64,000 bases of DNA, taken from Neckera pumila (lineage: Eukaryota; Streptophyta; Bryopsida; Hypnales; Neckeraceae). How positions within the stretch are numbered: the first letter of the stretch is position 1; each line of letters opens with the position of its first letter. Positions 38,201-48,860 of the stretch are shown piece after piece. A model generated the notes under the pieces. The model was not told the DNA's origin. It ran no database searches and saw only the letters and a list, made by a program, of their open reading frames with translations. The DNA lies in assembly GCA_963969595.1 (NCBI GenBank), contig OZ018416.1, positions 10,246,065-10,310,064 of the forward strand. The letters are read 5' to 3'. The translations under genes and the position numbers were made by a program.

Positions 38201-38415
38201 GTGGAACTGGAGCATACCATGGAAAGGCTTCGTTTGACTCGTTTAGCCACAAGAAGGCAGTGCTGACCAAGTCCTTGAAAGGTGACGTTTCTGCACGGTA
38301 CCCTCCCTTCACAGCCGTGAAGCAAAGCTTGATCAGGGCGTTGCTGGCAGGGAGAATCCTGGACGTGGTCCTGATTGCCATCGGCTTGAAGAAGGCTATT
38401 GACTACAACCATTGA
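32289..38415 (+). CDS. Family 3 aldehyde dehydrogenase (ALDH3), ten exons
   Basis: NAD(P)-dependent oxidation of aldehydes to acids; plant ALDH3 enzymes clear lipid-derived aldehydes under stress. Exons: 32289-32492, 33601-33669, 33912-34008, 34385-34591, 34883-34998, 35753-35857, 36035-36207, 36833-36923, 37043-37192, 38161-38415. All introns are GT-AG with consistent phases, giving 488 aa, close to the usual plant length of about 480. Visible motifs: SPWNFPF with the conserved Asn at residue 120, FYTGN near 192, LELGGK with general-base Glu 215, GQACIAP with nucleophile Cys 250, EIFGPLLPI at 344-352, and PFGGVGESG near 411. A hydrophobic tail (about 470-481, VVLIAIGL) may attach it to membranes. 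There is no obvious transit peptide, so a cytosolic or membrane-surface enzyme (ALDH3H1/3F1-like) is more likely than a plastid one. All catalytic residues are intact. Confidence 0.93.
32570..33440. repeat. Three-copy tandem repeat in ALDH intron 1
   Basis: Units start near 32571, 32924 and 33189, each with TTTCATGG(C/A)ATTCTTTA, then GAACCTGGCAT(T)G, TTGTTGTGATGTGAT and TCTGACATTGC. The first is longer because it repeats part of its own end (GACATTGC occurs twice). They fill most of the 1.1-kb intron and have no coding role. Confidence 0.8.
34020..34165. repeat. AT-rich low-complexity tract in ALDH intron 3
   Basis: Runs of (TAA)n/(TTA)n, with left and right halves nearly complementary, followed by four ATGATTTTT repeats. 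It is intronic and could fold, but composition alone would produce this. Confidence 0.8.
35389..35492. repeat. 104-bp foldback in ALDH intron 5
   Basis: It begins TACGTGAGGGTCACATTCGG and ends with its near-exact reverse complement (CCGAATCTGACCCTCACGTA). The centre also holds short GGCA/TGCC matches. The size and clean inverted ends suggest a tiny MITE. Confidence 0.7.
37361..37448. repeat. 88-bp hairpin in ALDH intron 9
   Basis: The left arm TGTACTGGTGTGGCATCAAA continues TGA. The right arm is its reverse complement with only two mismatches over 23 bp, around a loop of about 42 bp. It could be a small MITE or a miRNA-like precursor. Because it lies in an intron of an expressed gene, it would be transcribed in sense. 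Confidence 0.7.
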
Positions 38416-39231
38416 CTGCTATGAAAGTTACGAAGGTAGGGTCTTGTCGGCAAATGAAAGAGGCTTCCAACGCACCAAAACATGCGTGATTTGGTTAGTA
38501 TGCCAAAGTTATCAAGGGTCAAAGGTCTGTTGATAGATGTTCCAAAATTGTAAATATAAATAGGTAATGAGAATGTCTCAAGCTGAAGAATGATGAAGTG
38601 TTGCTTTGGACCCCTACTTAAGTTATGATAGGTCTTGTTTATTCGAGTTCTGATAAGCTACGCAATGTATGAGCTGTGGATGTTACCAGCTGAGTCGAAT
38701 AATAAATCAGTTTGATTTCCAGCTCAAAATGTACCTAGAGTGTAGAAGTATGAACGCTGTGTGTACTTTACATTGCATTGGCATATGCAATTTTAACGCC
38801 TAAGAGAGAGGTTACTTGGAGATCTAGAGCTTTTGAGGCTAAATAAATGATGACTACAGAACATTTTATTTCTTTTCATATAGACATGAACTCATTTATA
38901 ACCGTGCATAAGGATTTTGGAAGCAATAACTGCGTGACTGGTCAAGCTAGTCACAGTGGTAAAAAATAGACTAAATTTTGTATTTTTTAGCATAATTGGA
39001 TTTTCCACTTATGCATGATAATTTTTTGAAGGGTTTTCAACACCCTAAGCATCAGAATCTACTCTAAGGAAGAATCATCAATTCATTTGAAATGTTGAAG
39101 TTTGATGTAAGGAAAAATTTCACACATGATTGGGGCATATAAAAAAATGTACACAAATTCAATACCAATTTTATAATTGCCCTTTTTGAACTAACTCAAA
39201 GGTGACTAAGCTACTGTGACTCTTCTATGGA
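38416..39231. other. 3' UTR of ALDH and intergenic
   Basis: AATAAA at 38701-38706 is a candidate polyadenylation signal about 290 bp after the stop codon. The rest is AT-rich with no gene seen. Confidence 0.5.
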
Positions 39232-40167
39232 TTAACCCCTAAAGGTTTTTGACTATGTTTTCACAAAGAACGTTCCAAAACTGCCATTTCTAATACAAGT
39301 ATCAAGTTTTAGAAAAAGAAACATTTTAGGACACATATAACCGTAAGGTGTTGTAGTGTGTTGGTTTGAGAAGATGAAGAAAAAATTTCAGAATTTTTTA
39401 CTGAGCAGATTGCAAGATATTAGTGTTTGAATTGAGAAATATCCTTTTTTTCTCACTGCAAAAAACCAGGCAGCTGCACTTTACAAGGTCATGTTTGTAT
39501 GAAAAAATGTCCAAAATGGTGGTAACTCCTTGGATTCGTTTTTGAAGTAAAGTTGGCTATATGCTTGAAAAATTTCAGATCATTTGGAATTGTACAACAT
39601 ATAGGAAAAAAGTAGTAAGTAGAAAGAAGTAGAGAATGATTCAAAACACTAAATTGTTAAGAATTTAATTATAGAATTGAAAAATGCCAATCCTAATGGT
39701 GGTAATGTTTTAATACAAAAGCTACACCCAATGATTTTATTTTTTTTTCAAAAATATTTTAAATTGAGTTAAATAAAGGACTTCAATGTTTACTTTAGAG
39801 TAGAGATTCCATAACTACCCGCAAACAAAAATTCCTCATAATTTTCATCTCATTAATCCAAATGGAATGATTCAAAGGCTTTCCATATATATATATAAAT
39901 CTAGAGAATCAATTTCAAATTTTTATTTTTTTAAAAGTAATTTAAAAAAATATTGAATTGCCCGCCAAGCATAAAAAAAGTTCATATTATACAACAACTT
40001 CTTAACCATGAGGTCAAAAATTATGAAAATTGTTGGGCCTTAAAGCTACTCCTCAGAAAAATGTTGTGTGAAAATTTCAAAGAAAAAAAAATAAAAAATC
40101 CACTCATAGTAAGCTGCCCAAAAATGCTATGTTCTCAAAAAAGCATGTTTGGTGCTTTAGGGGTTAA
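39232..40167. mobile_element. TTAA-flanked element, copy 4
   Basis: The 936-bp segment starts TTAACCCCTAAAGG and ends GCTTTAGGGGTTAA. It is the reverse-oriented relative of 530-1458: the left end has TGACTATGTTTTCAC and GTTCCAAAACTGCC, the right end reads AAAAAAGCATGTTTGGTGC. Non-coding. It lies about 0.8 kb downstream of the ALDH stop codon. Confidence 0.65.
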
Positions 40168-40200
40168 GATAGGAGATCTTGTTCATGCCACAATCTAGAA

Positions 40201-40705
40201 CTAGTGTTGCCACAACCAAAAGAAAAGTAAAAGTAATTTTCTATAATTTAAGATCCAAAAATAACTCAAATTCATAACTTTCCCGCTTTAGGTCCAAACG
40301 CCATGAAACCAATCCCCATACACCCTCCTTGGCAAGGGCTTTCTGACAGACCAAGAATGCGACCAGGGATGCACAATTATGAAGATCTCAACATAACAAA
40401 CAAACTGAACAAAGAAATCAAACAAAGAAAACAAAACAACCTAAGTTAAAATAATCTACATTACTTTAAGTTAGGCTAATTGTTTTGTTTTGTTGTTTTG
40501 TTTATTTTGCTTGTTTATTTGTCACTTTGAGATCTCTTGGATCGTATGTCCCCTGGTCATATTCTTGGTACCATTGGAAAGCCCTTGGTGATAAGGGGTG
40601 TATGGGCTTGGTTTTGTGGCATTCCAATTTATGGTGTAAAAGTTATTGAATTTCAAAGTTTTTATGAGTTGAAAAATAGAAAAAATGACTTTCATTTTTA
40701 TTTAA
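40201..40705. mobile_element. Two Helitron-like fragments, head to head
   Basis: The minus-strand copy ends CTAG at 40201 (reading AACACTAG on the minus strand) and runs to about 40455 with an AAACAAAG tract. The plus-strand copy starts at about 40473 (TTAAGTTAGGC, then a TTTTG-rich tract, GAGATCTCTTGGATCG) and fades near 40705 without a CTAG end. The two 5' ends face each other. Confidence 0.5.
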
Positions 40706-40711
40706 GGAAAT

Positions 40712-40928
40712 ATCAACCATTAAAGGACAAAAGGGTGATCCTAGAAATCATCCCTTTTCATTACTGTGTGAATCATTGGCTTAAAAATAGCAAAAGCACT
40801 CATTGGAAGTCAAAATACTGTAGAAGCCCTCTCATTTTCACAACAAAAGTTTCGAAGACAAATAGTTGCACTTCTATCCTATATAAGAGATTCCCTTTCA
40901 TTCAACGGTCGCAAAACGTCTGCCTTGA
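40712..40928. repeat. Dispersed ~210-bp repeat, copy 2
   Basis: It matches 28109-28317 in order (GAAATCATCCCTTTTCATTA, AATCATTGGCTTAAAAAT, GCACTCATTGGAAGTCAAA, GCACTTCTATCC). It lies between the Helitron fragments and the next TTAA element. Confidence 0.6.
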
Positions 40929-41654
40929 CGTTTAACCTCTAAAGGACTAGCCTGCTATTTTTTGCAATATAGCAATTTTAGGCAAGTTCATGAGTGAGTG
41001 GAGATTTCCATGTTTTTGGCCCAAACTTTAATAGAACATGGAGACATGGAAAATCTTTCATGTGCACCAAATTTCATGACATTTGGATATATTAGTGAAA
41101 AGTTTTCCAAATATTTATATACATGGAAAGGGGGAATGCTGCCACAAGAGTGTGGAGCATAGAGCATAGAGCGGGGATTTTAAGTAATTTTTTTCAAATT
41201 TTTAGATAAAAGAAAAATGAAGACCTATGACCGTGAGGATCAAAGACCTAAAATTGTACAAGAAATAGGTGCATTTCATTTGAATGAATGTGAAACCAAA
41301 ATATTTTAAGTAACATAATTTGACTATTTTAGTCTTCTATGTCACATGCATTGTTCATATTGAACTTGTCACACAATAGAAGTGTAAAATACACCTTTGT
41401 TTAAATTAGAACCAATGAGATAAAAACAAGCATTGATTGTAAGAGTCTTCCTACTAAAACCTAAATAATGAAATTCACACAAGTCATGGCCTCTACTGTG
41501 CTACCTTTTGTGAGGAATAGATTTACTTGCTATTTTGATGAAGACTAAAATCTAGTAGATGAAGATGAAAGAGAGGAGTCTATAGATTTGTCAACACTAT
41601 GTGCTAAATGACATGTATAGCAACAAATATTGAAAGCATATCTTTATACAAGGT

Positions 41655-41899
41655 TTAATCTAAGTTTTGTTTAGTAGTTGTTTTGTTATATAGAGATCTC
41701 TGGAACTGTATATCTCCTAGTTGCATTCTAAGTAATATGAGAAAAGCTCTCTACAAGGAGAGGTGCATGGACTTTGTTTTGTGGTGTTCTGACTCTGAAA
41801 GGATATTGAATTTCAATTTTTTAATAAATTAGAAAATTAGAATACTACCTTTATTTGAATATTTTATTATATTGTGGCAACGGCACATGGCTACACTAT
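41655..41899 (+). mobile_element. Degraded Helitron-like fragment
   Basis: TAATCTAAGTTTTGTTTAG near the start and GAGATCTCTGGAAC in the middle follow the family order. The 3' part reads GTGGCAACGGCACATGGCTA and ends CACTATC near 41899, so the terminal CTAG is lost. Confidence 0.45.
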
Positions 41900-42099
41900 C
41901 TTCTGTGTTTACAGGGGTGATTGTATTAGTTTACAGGAGTGTATACTACACTAATATACTTTGAAATGGCATGTATACTATATAAAGATAATTAAAATTC
42001 AACTATTAAATTGAGTATTTTTTTGAAGGTGTCCTAAATAGGTGGCTCATTAGATTCCTTTTGTTGTGATTGCACTCTTTAGTCAAAAGTTTGTTGAAT

Positions 42100-42370
42100 T
42101 CCTAAAATTTTAGCATTCCACAGGTTTTGATATAATGCATCCCATGAATCAAGTTTAGAGATGCTTATTGAAGGAAATATGTAAGTATGGATGTTTCCTA
42201 AATATCTGTGCAAATAATTTTCAAACAATTAATCACCAATGTGTTTCAATCAATTACCATATAAAACCATGAATATTAAATGAAATAAATCAAATAATTA
42301 ACCCGAAATGGAGTTTTGATTTGAAAAATTGAGAATTGTTATGTTTGATTGGAGTTGTGTAAGAATTTAA
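42100..42370. repeat. Single-arm relative of the 875-bp foldback
   Basis: AGAGATGCTTATTGAAG, AACAATTAATCACCAAT-type sequence, ATAAAACCAT and AAATGGAGTTTTG occur in the same order as in the right arm of 25861-26735, but no second arm is present here. This suggests that the arm is a dispersed repeat that became a foldback by inverted duplication elsewhere. Confidence 0.55.
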
Positions 42371-43358
42371 TGTCACTTATGTAAGATAAAAAATTGCAAT
42401 TGTGTATAATATTAAGTAAAATTCTTTAAATGGTATAATAAGCAATTTATAAGATTATTGGACATGACTATATAATCACGCTTTTGGCACTAAAGCTCTA
42501 TCTCAAATGATAGATCCATTTCTGTACCATTCCAAATAATCTTTCATTAATTTAAATTACATGAAAATATATGCAATTATTTAGACTTTTAGATGTTGTC
42601 ATTGGTGCTCATTGCACTCCAATTTGCACCAATAGGTATTCTTAACAAGTGGTCGACTACCAAATTTTAGCTCAAAATAAAAATAAAAAATAATAATAAT
42701 TTCGTTCTTTCTTTGCATATTCACTATTCCAACACAAAACCAATTACTAGTATCAGGTCTCCTAAGAGATTTCAAATATTATTGATCAAATAAGACTAGT
42801 TTTTTTTTATATATAATAATGTTGCGCCAAAATGTATCCTTATATTATTGTAAACCTCCAATATTCTTTTACAGTAATAATCTTTTTTCTAATTCTTATT
42901 GCAATTCCTTGTAAATAATTTGTCAATAAATAATTCTCCAAAAGATATTTCTAAAAAATTTAATAACAATTTTCTTAATTAAATTTTTGAACACAACCCT
43001 AAAGACTCAAAATGCAATTGCAAAATTCAATTTTTCTCAATTTTTTGTATTATAAATATGTATACTATTTCAAATTTTTTTTTGGTAAAGTTACAAATTG
43101 CACCCAAGATTTTGTGCAAATAGTGTTGGCTTTGACAAACTCTCTAAGAATCCCCAAGTACAAATGCAACTTTAAAAAAAAAACTTTTTTATCTTTTGAA
43201 AGTTGCATCTATATCAGAGTCCCCTAGGAATACCGTCAATGCTGATGAGGTCTCAAAAAAAAATATTTAAGTTGCAGCTATATCCAAGCCTTGGTAGGAA
43301 TAGGTTCAGTGCCAGATAGGTCTATAAAAAAAAACTATACTTTTATATTTTATATAAA

Positions 43359-43849
43359 CTAGTGTGCCCTGTGTCGTTGCCACAACTAAAATCAAAGGAA
43401 AAGTAATTTTCTAACTCTTGGTTCCACTCCCAGTTCCACTCCTAGAAGCAAGAACGCCACCAAAATCAAAGCAAAAGTAATTTTCTAACTCCTGGTTCCA
43501 CTTCCACTTCCACTCCCAGAAGCAAGAACGCCACCAAAATCAAAGTAAAAGAAATTTTCTAACTCTTGGTTCCACTCCCAGTAGCAAGAACGCCACCAAA
43601 ATCAAAGTAAAAGTAATTTTCTAATTTTTTAATCAATAAATACTTTGAAATTCAATAACTTTTGCACCACCGCTCCAAATGCCACGAAACCAAGCCGGTG
43701 CACCCCTCCTCGGCGAGAGCTTTCCGACGGTACCAAGCACGCGGCCAGGGGACGCACGGTTAGGAAGTTGTCTATGCTACAAACAAAACAAAACAAAACA
43801 AAACAAAACAAACAAACAAACAAACAAACAGCCTCATTTAAGGTATTGA
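43359..43849 (-). mobile_element. Non-autonomous Helitron-like element, copy 3
   Basis: On the minus strand this 491-bp copy starts TCAATACCTTAAATGAGG at 43849, preceded by A, and ends CAGGGCACACTAG at 43359, followed by T. These are the canonical TC...CTAG ends at an A/T insertion site. It contains AAACA repeats and three direct copies of a GTTCCACT(C/T)CCA...AACGCCACCAAAATCAAAG unit. It is the best preserved single copy in the window. Confidence 0.65.
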
Positions 43850-45558
43850 TTTTTTAAAGTTGCGGCTGTATCCAAGCACCTGTAGGGATAGGTTTAGTGC
43901 CAAACAGGTGCTCGAGGGCCTAGAGGTGCAGTTGTAGTTTTTCAAAAATTCTTCTTAAAAGTTAATTTCAAAATTATTTAGTTTTTTTCCTAAAACCACT
44001 ACAACCTTCAAGGCCTTAAAGTGTAATTGCCATTGTTTCTTTCTTAGAAACAAACGGTGAGATTTAAAGAAAAAGAAAGAATAGAGCTCAATTTGATTTT
44101 CTGAGAAGGATCATGTCTCTTTTGTAAAATCTTTTTGAACCAATTGGAATCCTTACGGATGATTGAAACATTTTCCCTTGAAATATATAATTATATAATA
44201 ATCAATTCAATTTTTTCCCAACTTTGTTGCCTCTCAAAGTAGCTTGTCAATATGGGCTCTTTCCCTTCTTTGAAAGGTCGGGGATGAGCAATCTTACTTT
44301 AAATTTATTCTCAATTTTGATTATTTAATATATATTAATGGATTTTTTGGTCTCTAATTCAAGTTAAAGTTAGACTTAGGAGTGCCAGAATGAGAATTTT
44401 TTTTATAAAGAAGATATTAAAAAGGTGATTGTTTTGTATTTTTTTGAATGTTTTGAGTATCCTTCAGGATAACTATGAGTGCCAATGGATATTATTTTAG
44501 GGCTTTAGTGTTTTATAAGTCCTATTTTAGAGAGCTAAATTTTTGTTTTATGAAAATTTGGTATCTTTGTGGCTCAAACAATACATATTGGTGCCAACAA
44601 GTATTCATTAAGAGCTGAATAGTTGAAACAATTACTTTCTATTACATTATTTTTTTAATATTACTTTCTATTAGATGAAAGTAATTATTTTTTTAGAAAT
44701 GATGTTCATTTCTGTTTTTTTATGAAGGATGTTGACTACCACGAAGTCATCTTAGAAGAAATAAGGATGATGATAAGAATTTCATCAAAATGGCTTTTAA
44801 CCTTAACCTTGCTAACTAAGGTAACATTGATTAATTATTTGCATGGCCATTGATGCATTTGGATGGTTAGATGAGAATGTAGAGGATATGGTTTAGAAAC
44901 TTAAAAATGTATTTAAAGGTTGAACAAACTTAGAAGAGTTTAGAAAGTGAGCTAAAGTAAATGGAGAATAAAATTGAGGCCAATCTGTAAAGAATTTTTG
45001 GCTATGATAACCATATGTAATCTACGTGAAAATTGAAGGCATTGTAGGAAGTAGAAATGATAGATTTGTACACATTTTATTAAAATATTTAATTTGTTAT
45101 GTATACTAACAGATATTTAACAACAAGCTTGAGTTGGTTTAATATTAATAATTGACTTGTCAATTGCCCTTAAGTAATTTCAAAACAAAAACTTCATTGG
45201 ACAATGCATTTACTTCCAATGATAAAAAGCTTAGTCACTCACTTCCAATGCAGAGGAACGGCAGTCAAGCTAGCTTGGTTTGTAGTCTGGATGCTTTATA
45301 TTTATGCAATTGATAAGATTCTTTGAGAGATGCCTAAGATGTATTTTTGAAACAAAATATGGTTTAATTTCCTTTATAACCTCCTTATCATTGTGTCCAT
45401 TGTATAATATTCCACCATTGTGATATTAAAAAGAGTCTTGTTTGATTTCATATATCAATTTTATGTACTTGTGTAAGCATATTGGAATTAAACTTTACTT
45501 GAAGCATCTAATTGTTGATATTACAAAATTTGCTATGTAGCATATTTTCATCATTTTA
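43850..45558. other. MULE-2 interior, no gene seen
   Basis: AT-rich sequence with no recognisable frame. Short GTTGC(A/G)GCT(A/G)TATCCAAGC direct repeats flank the Helitron copy (near 43274 and 43859), apparently pre-existing repeated sequence. Confidence 0.4.
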
Positions 45559-45700
45559 ACCCTTAAAGGATGAATTGCTGATCGTGGAGATCATCCCTTT
45601 GAATATTGTGGGAATCATTGCCTTAAAAAAATGCTGAAGCACTCATTAGAAGTTAAATTACTGTAGAAGACCTTTCCTTTTTACAAAATGGAATCCTAGG
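45559..45700. repeat. Dispersed ~210-bp repeat, copy 3 (partial)
   Basis: GATCATCCCTTTGAATATTG, GAATCATTG, AGCACTCATTAGAAG and TACTGTAGAAGACC follow the order of the copies at 28109 and 40712. The final third is missing. Confidence 0.5.
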
Positions 45701-46721
45701 AATCCTAGCTATATTCAAGACTCTTTAAATTTCTACAAACTTAAATTCAAGTTGAGGTTTTGGAGATTGATGTATCATTTCTTGCCATTTCATTTCTAAG
45801 AATTGCTTGCATGTAGAAATCTATTTTAGAGTATACCAACAAAAGACTAGTTTCAAAATTCTATAGTCCACATTTACAAAATACAATATTCCACAGAGTC
45901 TTATGTTTGCAATTATAGGTTCAGGGTGATGATCCTACAATTATAGGTCTCAAGCCTACAATGTTAGGTTTACGTCCACGGTCTTAGATCCACAATTATA
46001 GGTCCATAAGTATGAAGCCAAAAAAATCATTATATTTTCAAATACTCCATACAAAATTATCATTTTTTTGCACCAAAAGAAAAAAAATCCATAAATTGTG
46101 CTTCCCTGCTCTACGCTCCAAGCTCCTACTCTATGCTTGTATACTAGCTTTGCTCATGAAATCTCTACTCTAAAACAAATTTTGAAGTCCTTTATTTCAC
46201 TCAATTTTCAATATTTTTGAAAAAAAATAAAGCCATTAGATGTGGATTGTTTATTACAACATTATAACCATTTGGATTGGAATTTTTCAATTCTATAACT
46301 AAATTATTAACAATTCAATATTTTGAATCATACTCTATTTCTTTCCACTTACTATTATTTTCAAGCACAAATATGAAATTCTTTTGTTTTGAAATTTTTT
46401 GTATGTAATCCTAATTTATTCCTTCAACATATTGTGGAAAGCAACAAGTAGAATCTACGGGTTTTTGTGTTAAAAGTTTGTAAGATGAAATCTAGCCATT
46501 TTGAAAGAGCTAAAAATGGAGTTTTGCCAATGGATTCAAACACAAATACCTTTCAATTCACACGGTGGATTGGCTTGAAATTCTTACCACATTTTCTCAA
46601 ACCATTTTAGTACAAGATCCTACGTTTACATTTACAAAAAAAAGTTTTTTTCAAGAATTTGGTGAATGTACTAGAAATGGTAGTTTTGGAACATTTTTGG
46701 TGCAAACAAAGTCAAGGAACT

Positions 46722-48189
46722 TTAACATCTAAAAGTCCAAGCATTTTTTGGGTCCAAAACCATTGAAAACTGCCATTTGTGCTGCAATCATTCAAGAAAC
46801 CAATTTTTTTTAATTTTTTTATCTAATCGTAGGATCTTTTCATGGTAAGAATTTCATGAAGTTTGATTATATAAATTGGAAGATATTAGCATTTGAAGTT
46901 CGAAAAAGAAGTTTCTTTGAATTGTGGCCTGCAATTTCAGATGACTTTGACGTCTATTTGTAGATTTTTTTGAACTACACACCATTAGGTTAAAAATATA
47001 TGTTGAACGTTTGAGTTGAGAGTCAGGGAATTTTTTATCAAAATGTCAAAACTTGATTTTCACATATAAAATGTTTGTTAAATAGAAGTAGGTCCAAAAT
47101 CGAATGAAACACTAATTGTTAATAGCTCTTAGGTGGAATTAAAACACCATAATTCCAGTGATGGGATTGTTCTTGCAAACAAACTTAACCTTTTAAGAAA
47201 AGAATTTGAAGAAATTTGAAAATTGCATTCAAAAATCAACTCTATATGTTGTTTTTTGAAGAAGATGCTTAGATTGCCCCCAAAACAAGATTGTCCATAA
47301 CTTTCTTGTTCTGAGTCCAAATAGAATGATTCAAAGCTTCAAATGTAGAAAAAAACATGATCTTTGAGGAAAAAAATTACAAAAAAAAAATTCAATTTGT
47401 TAAAGTTTTTTTTCTGCACGGTGAGTTGCTTTTTTTTCTTAAAGTGGCATAACTTTTGCTCCCAAGCACTAATTGAAAAAAAAATTATTCCCTCCATCCC
47501 AAAATGATCTTCTTGTTAGACAAAATGTTCCAGATTAAGGCCAGAAATGACATTTTTGAAGCCCATTTTGTACTATATGCAAAGGTTGGTGCACTATTAT
47601 TGTCCTTGAAACTTTTAGTTTTGAAGCCTTTTTTAAAGTCAATTCTGAATTATTGAAAAGTAAAACTTTTTGGATATTTTCAAGGACCACCAATGGTTAT
47701 TTGATTTTTAAGGGTGAGGTTGTCATTTTGTGAGTAGTTAGTATAAGCCAAAGACCATATGTGGACCTTTGTTTCACCTCCAAAAGCTTCATTTCTTTCA
47801 ATTAGGCAATATTCAAAAGCATGCAAAAAATAAAAACAAAAAGTGTTGATTTGACCCCTTCAACCATTTCGTTTGTCTTTTGATTAGTAATTGCATGGAT
47901 GGAAGGTAAACTACCACTTGGAGTTGTTTTGCTAGTCGTAGAGAACAACCAAAGTTAAATTTGACCAATTTGCACTTCACAAAGTACAACAGGAAGATCT
48001 TTTTGGGATTAAAAAATTAAGGCCAACAAAAAGATCATTTTGGGACAGGGGTAGTATATGTTTAGAAAGTTGATGTAATGCTCTATCATCAAAATAAGTT
48101 TCCAAAAATCAGGTCAAAATTTGAGGTCACATGAGCCTACTTGAAATCCCAAGTGTCCCTCAAGGGGACATTGGGCCTATAGGGGTTAA
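46722..48189. mobile_element. TTAA element interrupted by a Stowaway MITE
   Basis: The left end is TTAACATCTAAAAG with CCAAAACCATTGAAAACTGCC. The right end is GGGGACATTGGGCCTATAGG then GGTTAA, matching (inverted) the left end of 16608-17526. Removing the Stowaway insertion leaves about 0.9 kb, the family length. The left TTAA is shared with the preceding element. Confidence 0.55.
47488..48054. mobile_element. Stowaway/mariner-type MITE, 567 bp
   Basis: The ends are TTCCCTCCATCCCAAAATGA and, at the right, TCATTTTGGGACAGGGGTAG, flanked by TA on both sides (47486-47487 and 48055-48056). Plant Tc1/mariner Stowaway elements have CTCCCTCCGTCCCAAAA-type ends and a TA target duplication. The arms share GATCTT(C/T)(T/C)TGTT inward. 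No transposase was recognised. Confidence 0.8.
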
Positions 48190-48860
48190 GGATTAAGGAG
48201 GGCTTAAAGCATCTCCTGTAATCCTCCAAAAAATCTCTTCCCCTCTAATTTTTGGATGATAAGCAATCAATTCTAGTGTATTTTGGCCTATATCTTCACA
48301 TTCTCCTTCCAAATAAGGCCATATTTGAAGGGGTCACTAACCCCTCTATACGCTATATATTTTCTTAGGATTAACAAGTTATCATAATAAGTGATAGCTT
48401 ATTGATTGCTTTTGCAAATTTTGTAACTTGTGATTGGTTGGAAGTATATTTTAGGGAGTTGCACTATTGGAAATACAAGTGGACAACCCCTCTACATTAG
48501 ATGGATCTGGATTGAAGGAGACTAGCTATAAGAGGTCTGCAAGAGATGCTCTTAGCCATCTTTTTTGACATGCCAATGATGGATGGATAGGAGACCCTTT
48601 TTGTACATTATATCCGCTTGGTGTACATTTCAAACTGATACATCACCACCAAAAAGTGGCACAAATAGTCGCATGGACACGTACAAGTCTCCTACTTTCA
48701 TTACATTATATATATTACAGGCTCCTTCCTGGACGTTACACGTGTCACTCCCTGATCTGCGGCAAGAAAAAAATGTTAAAAGGTTCGAACTAAATTATCG
48801 AGACAGGTGACGCCGCGTCTCCACGTGGCAAACGCTCCAGGCGACGATGGCACCAGCGAC
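48190..48860 (+). promoter_or_regulatory. Proximal upstream region with two G-boxes
   Basis: CACGTG occurs at 48739-48744 (TTACACGTGTCAC) and at 48822-48827 (TCCACGTGGCAAA); both contexts fit plant bZIP/bHLH G-box/ABRE sites. TATATATATT near 48706 could be a TATA element, but it lies upstream of both G-boxes, so the main start is probably further right. 48190-48600 is AT-rich with no gene. Confidence 0.4.

Larger units (their letters stand above)
41136..46150. mobile_element. Mutator-like element MULE-2, ~5 kb, nested
   Basis: The left end has GTGTGGAGCATAGAGCATAG, then AGCGGGGATTTTAAG. The right end, read inward on the minus strand, has AAGCATAGAGTAGGAGC, then GGAGCGTAGAGCAGGGA. Both arms carry the subterminal GACC(T)A..ACCGTG motif also found in both arms of MULE-1 (41222: GACCTATGACCGTGAGG). 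No target duplication could be read, so boundaries are uncertain by about 20 bp. No transposase was recognised. The interior is filled with Helitron-like and foldback pieces. Confidence 0.5.
40932..46725. mobile_element. TTAA element split by a ~5-kb insertion
   Basis: The left end at 40932 reads TTAACCTCTAAAGGACTAG, then CTGCTATTTTTTGC, like copy 1. Similarity to copy 1 stops near 41130 and resumes near 46155 (TCTACTCTAAAACAAATTTT), then runs to the right end AAAGTCAAGGAACTTTAA at 46725. Without the inserted block it would be about 0.8 kb. The insertion is MULE-2. The right-end TTAA (46722-46725) is also the left end of the next TTAA element. Confidence 0.6.
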
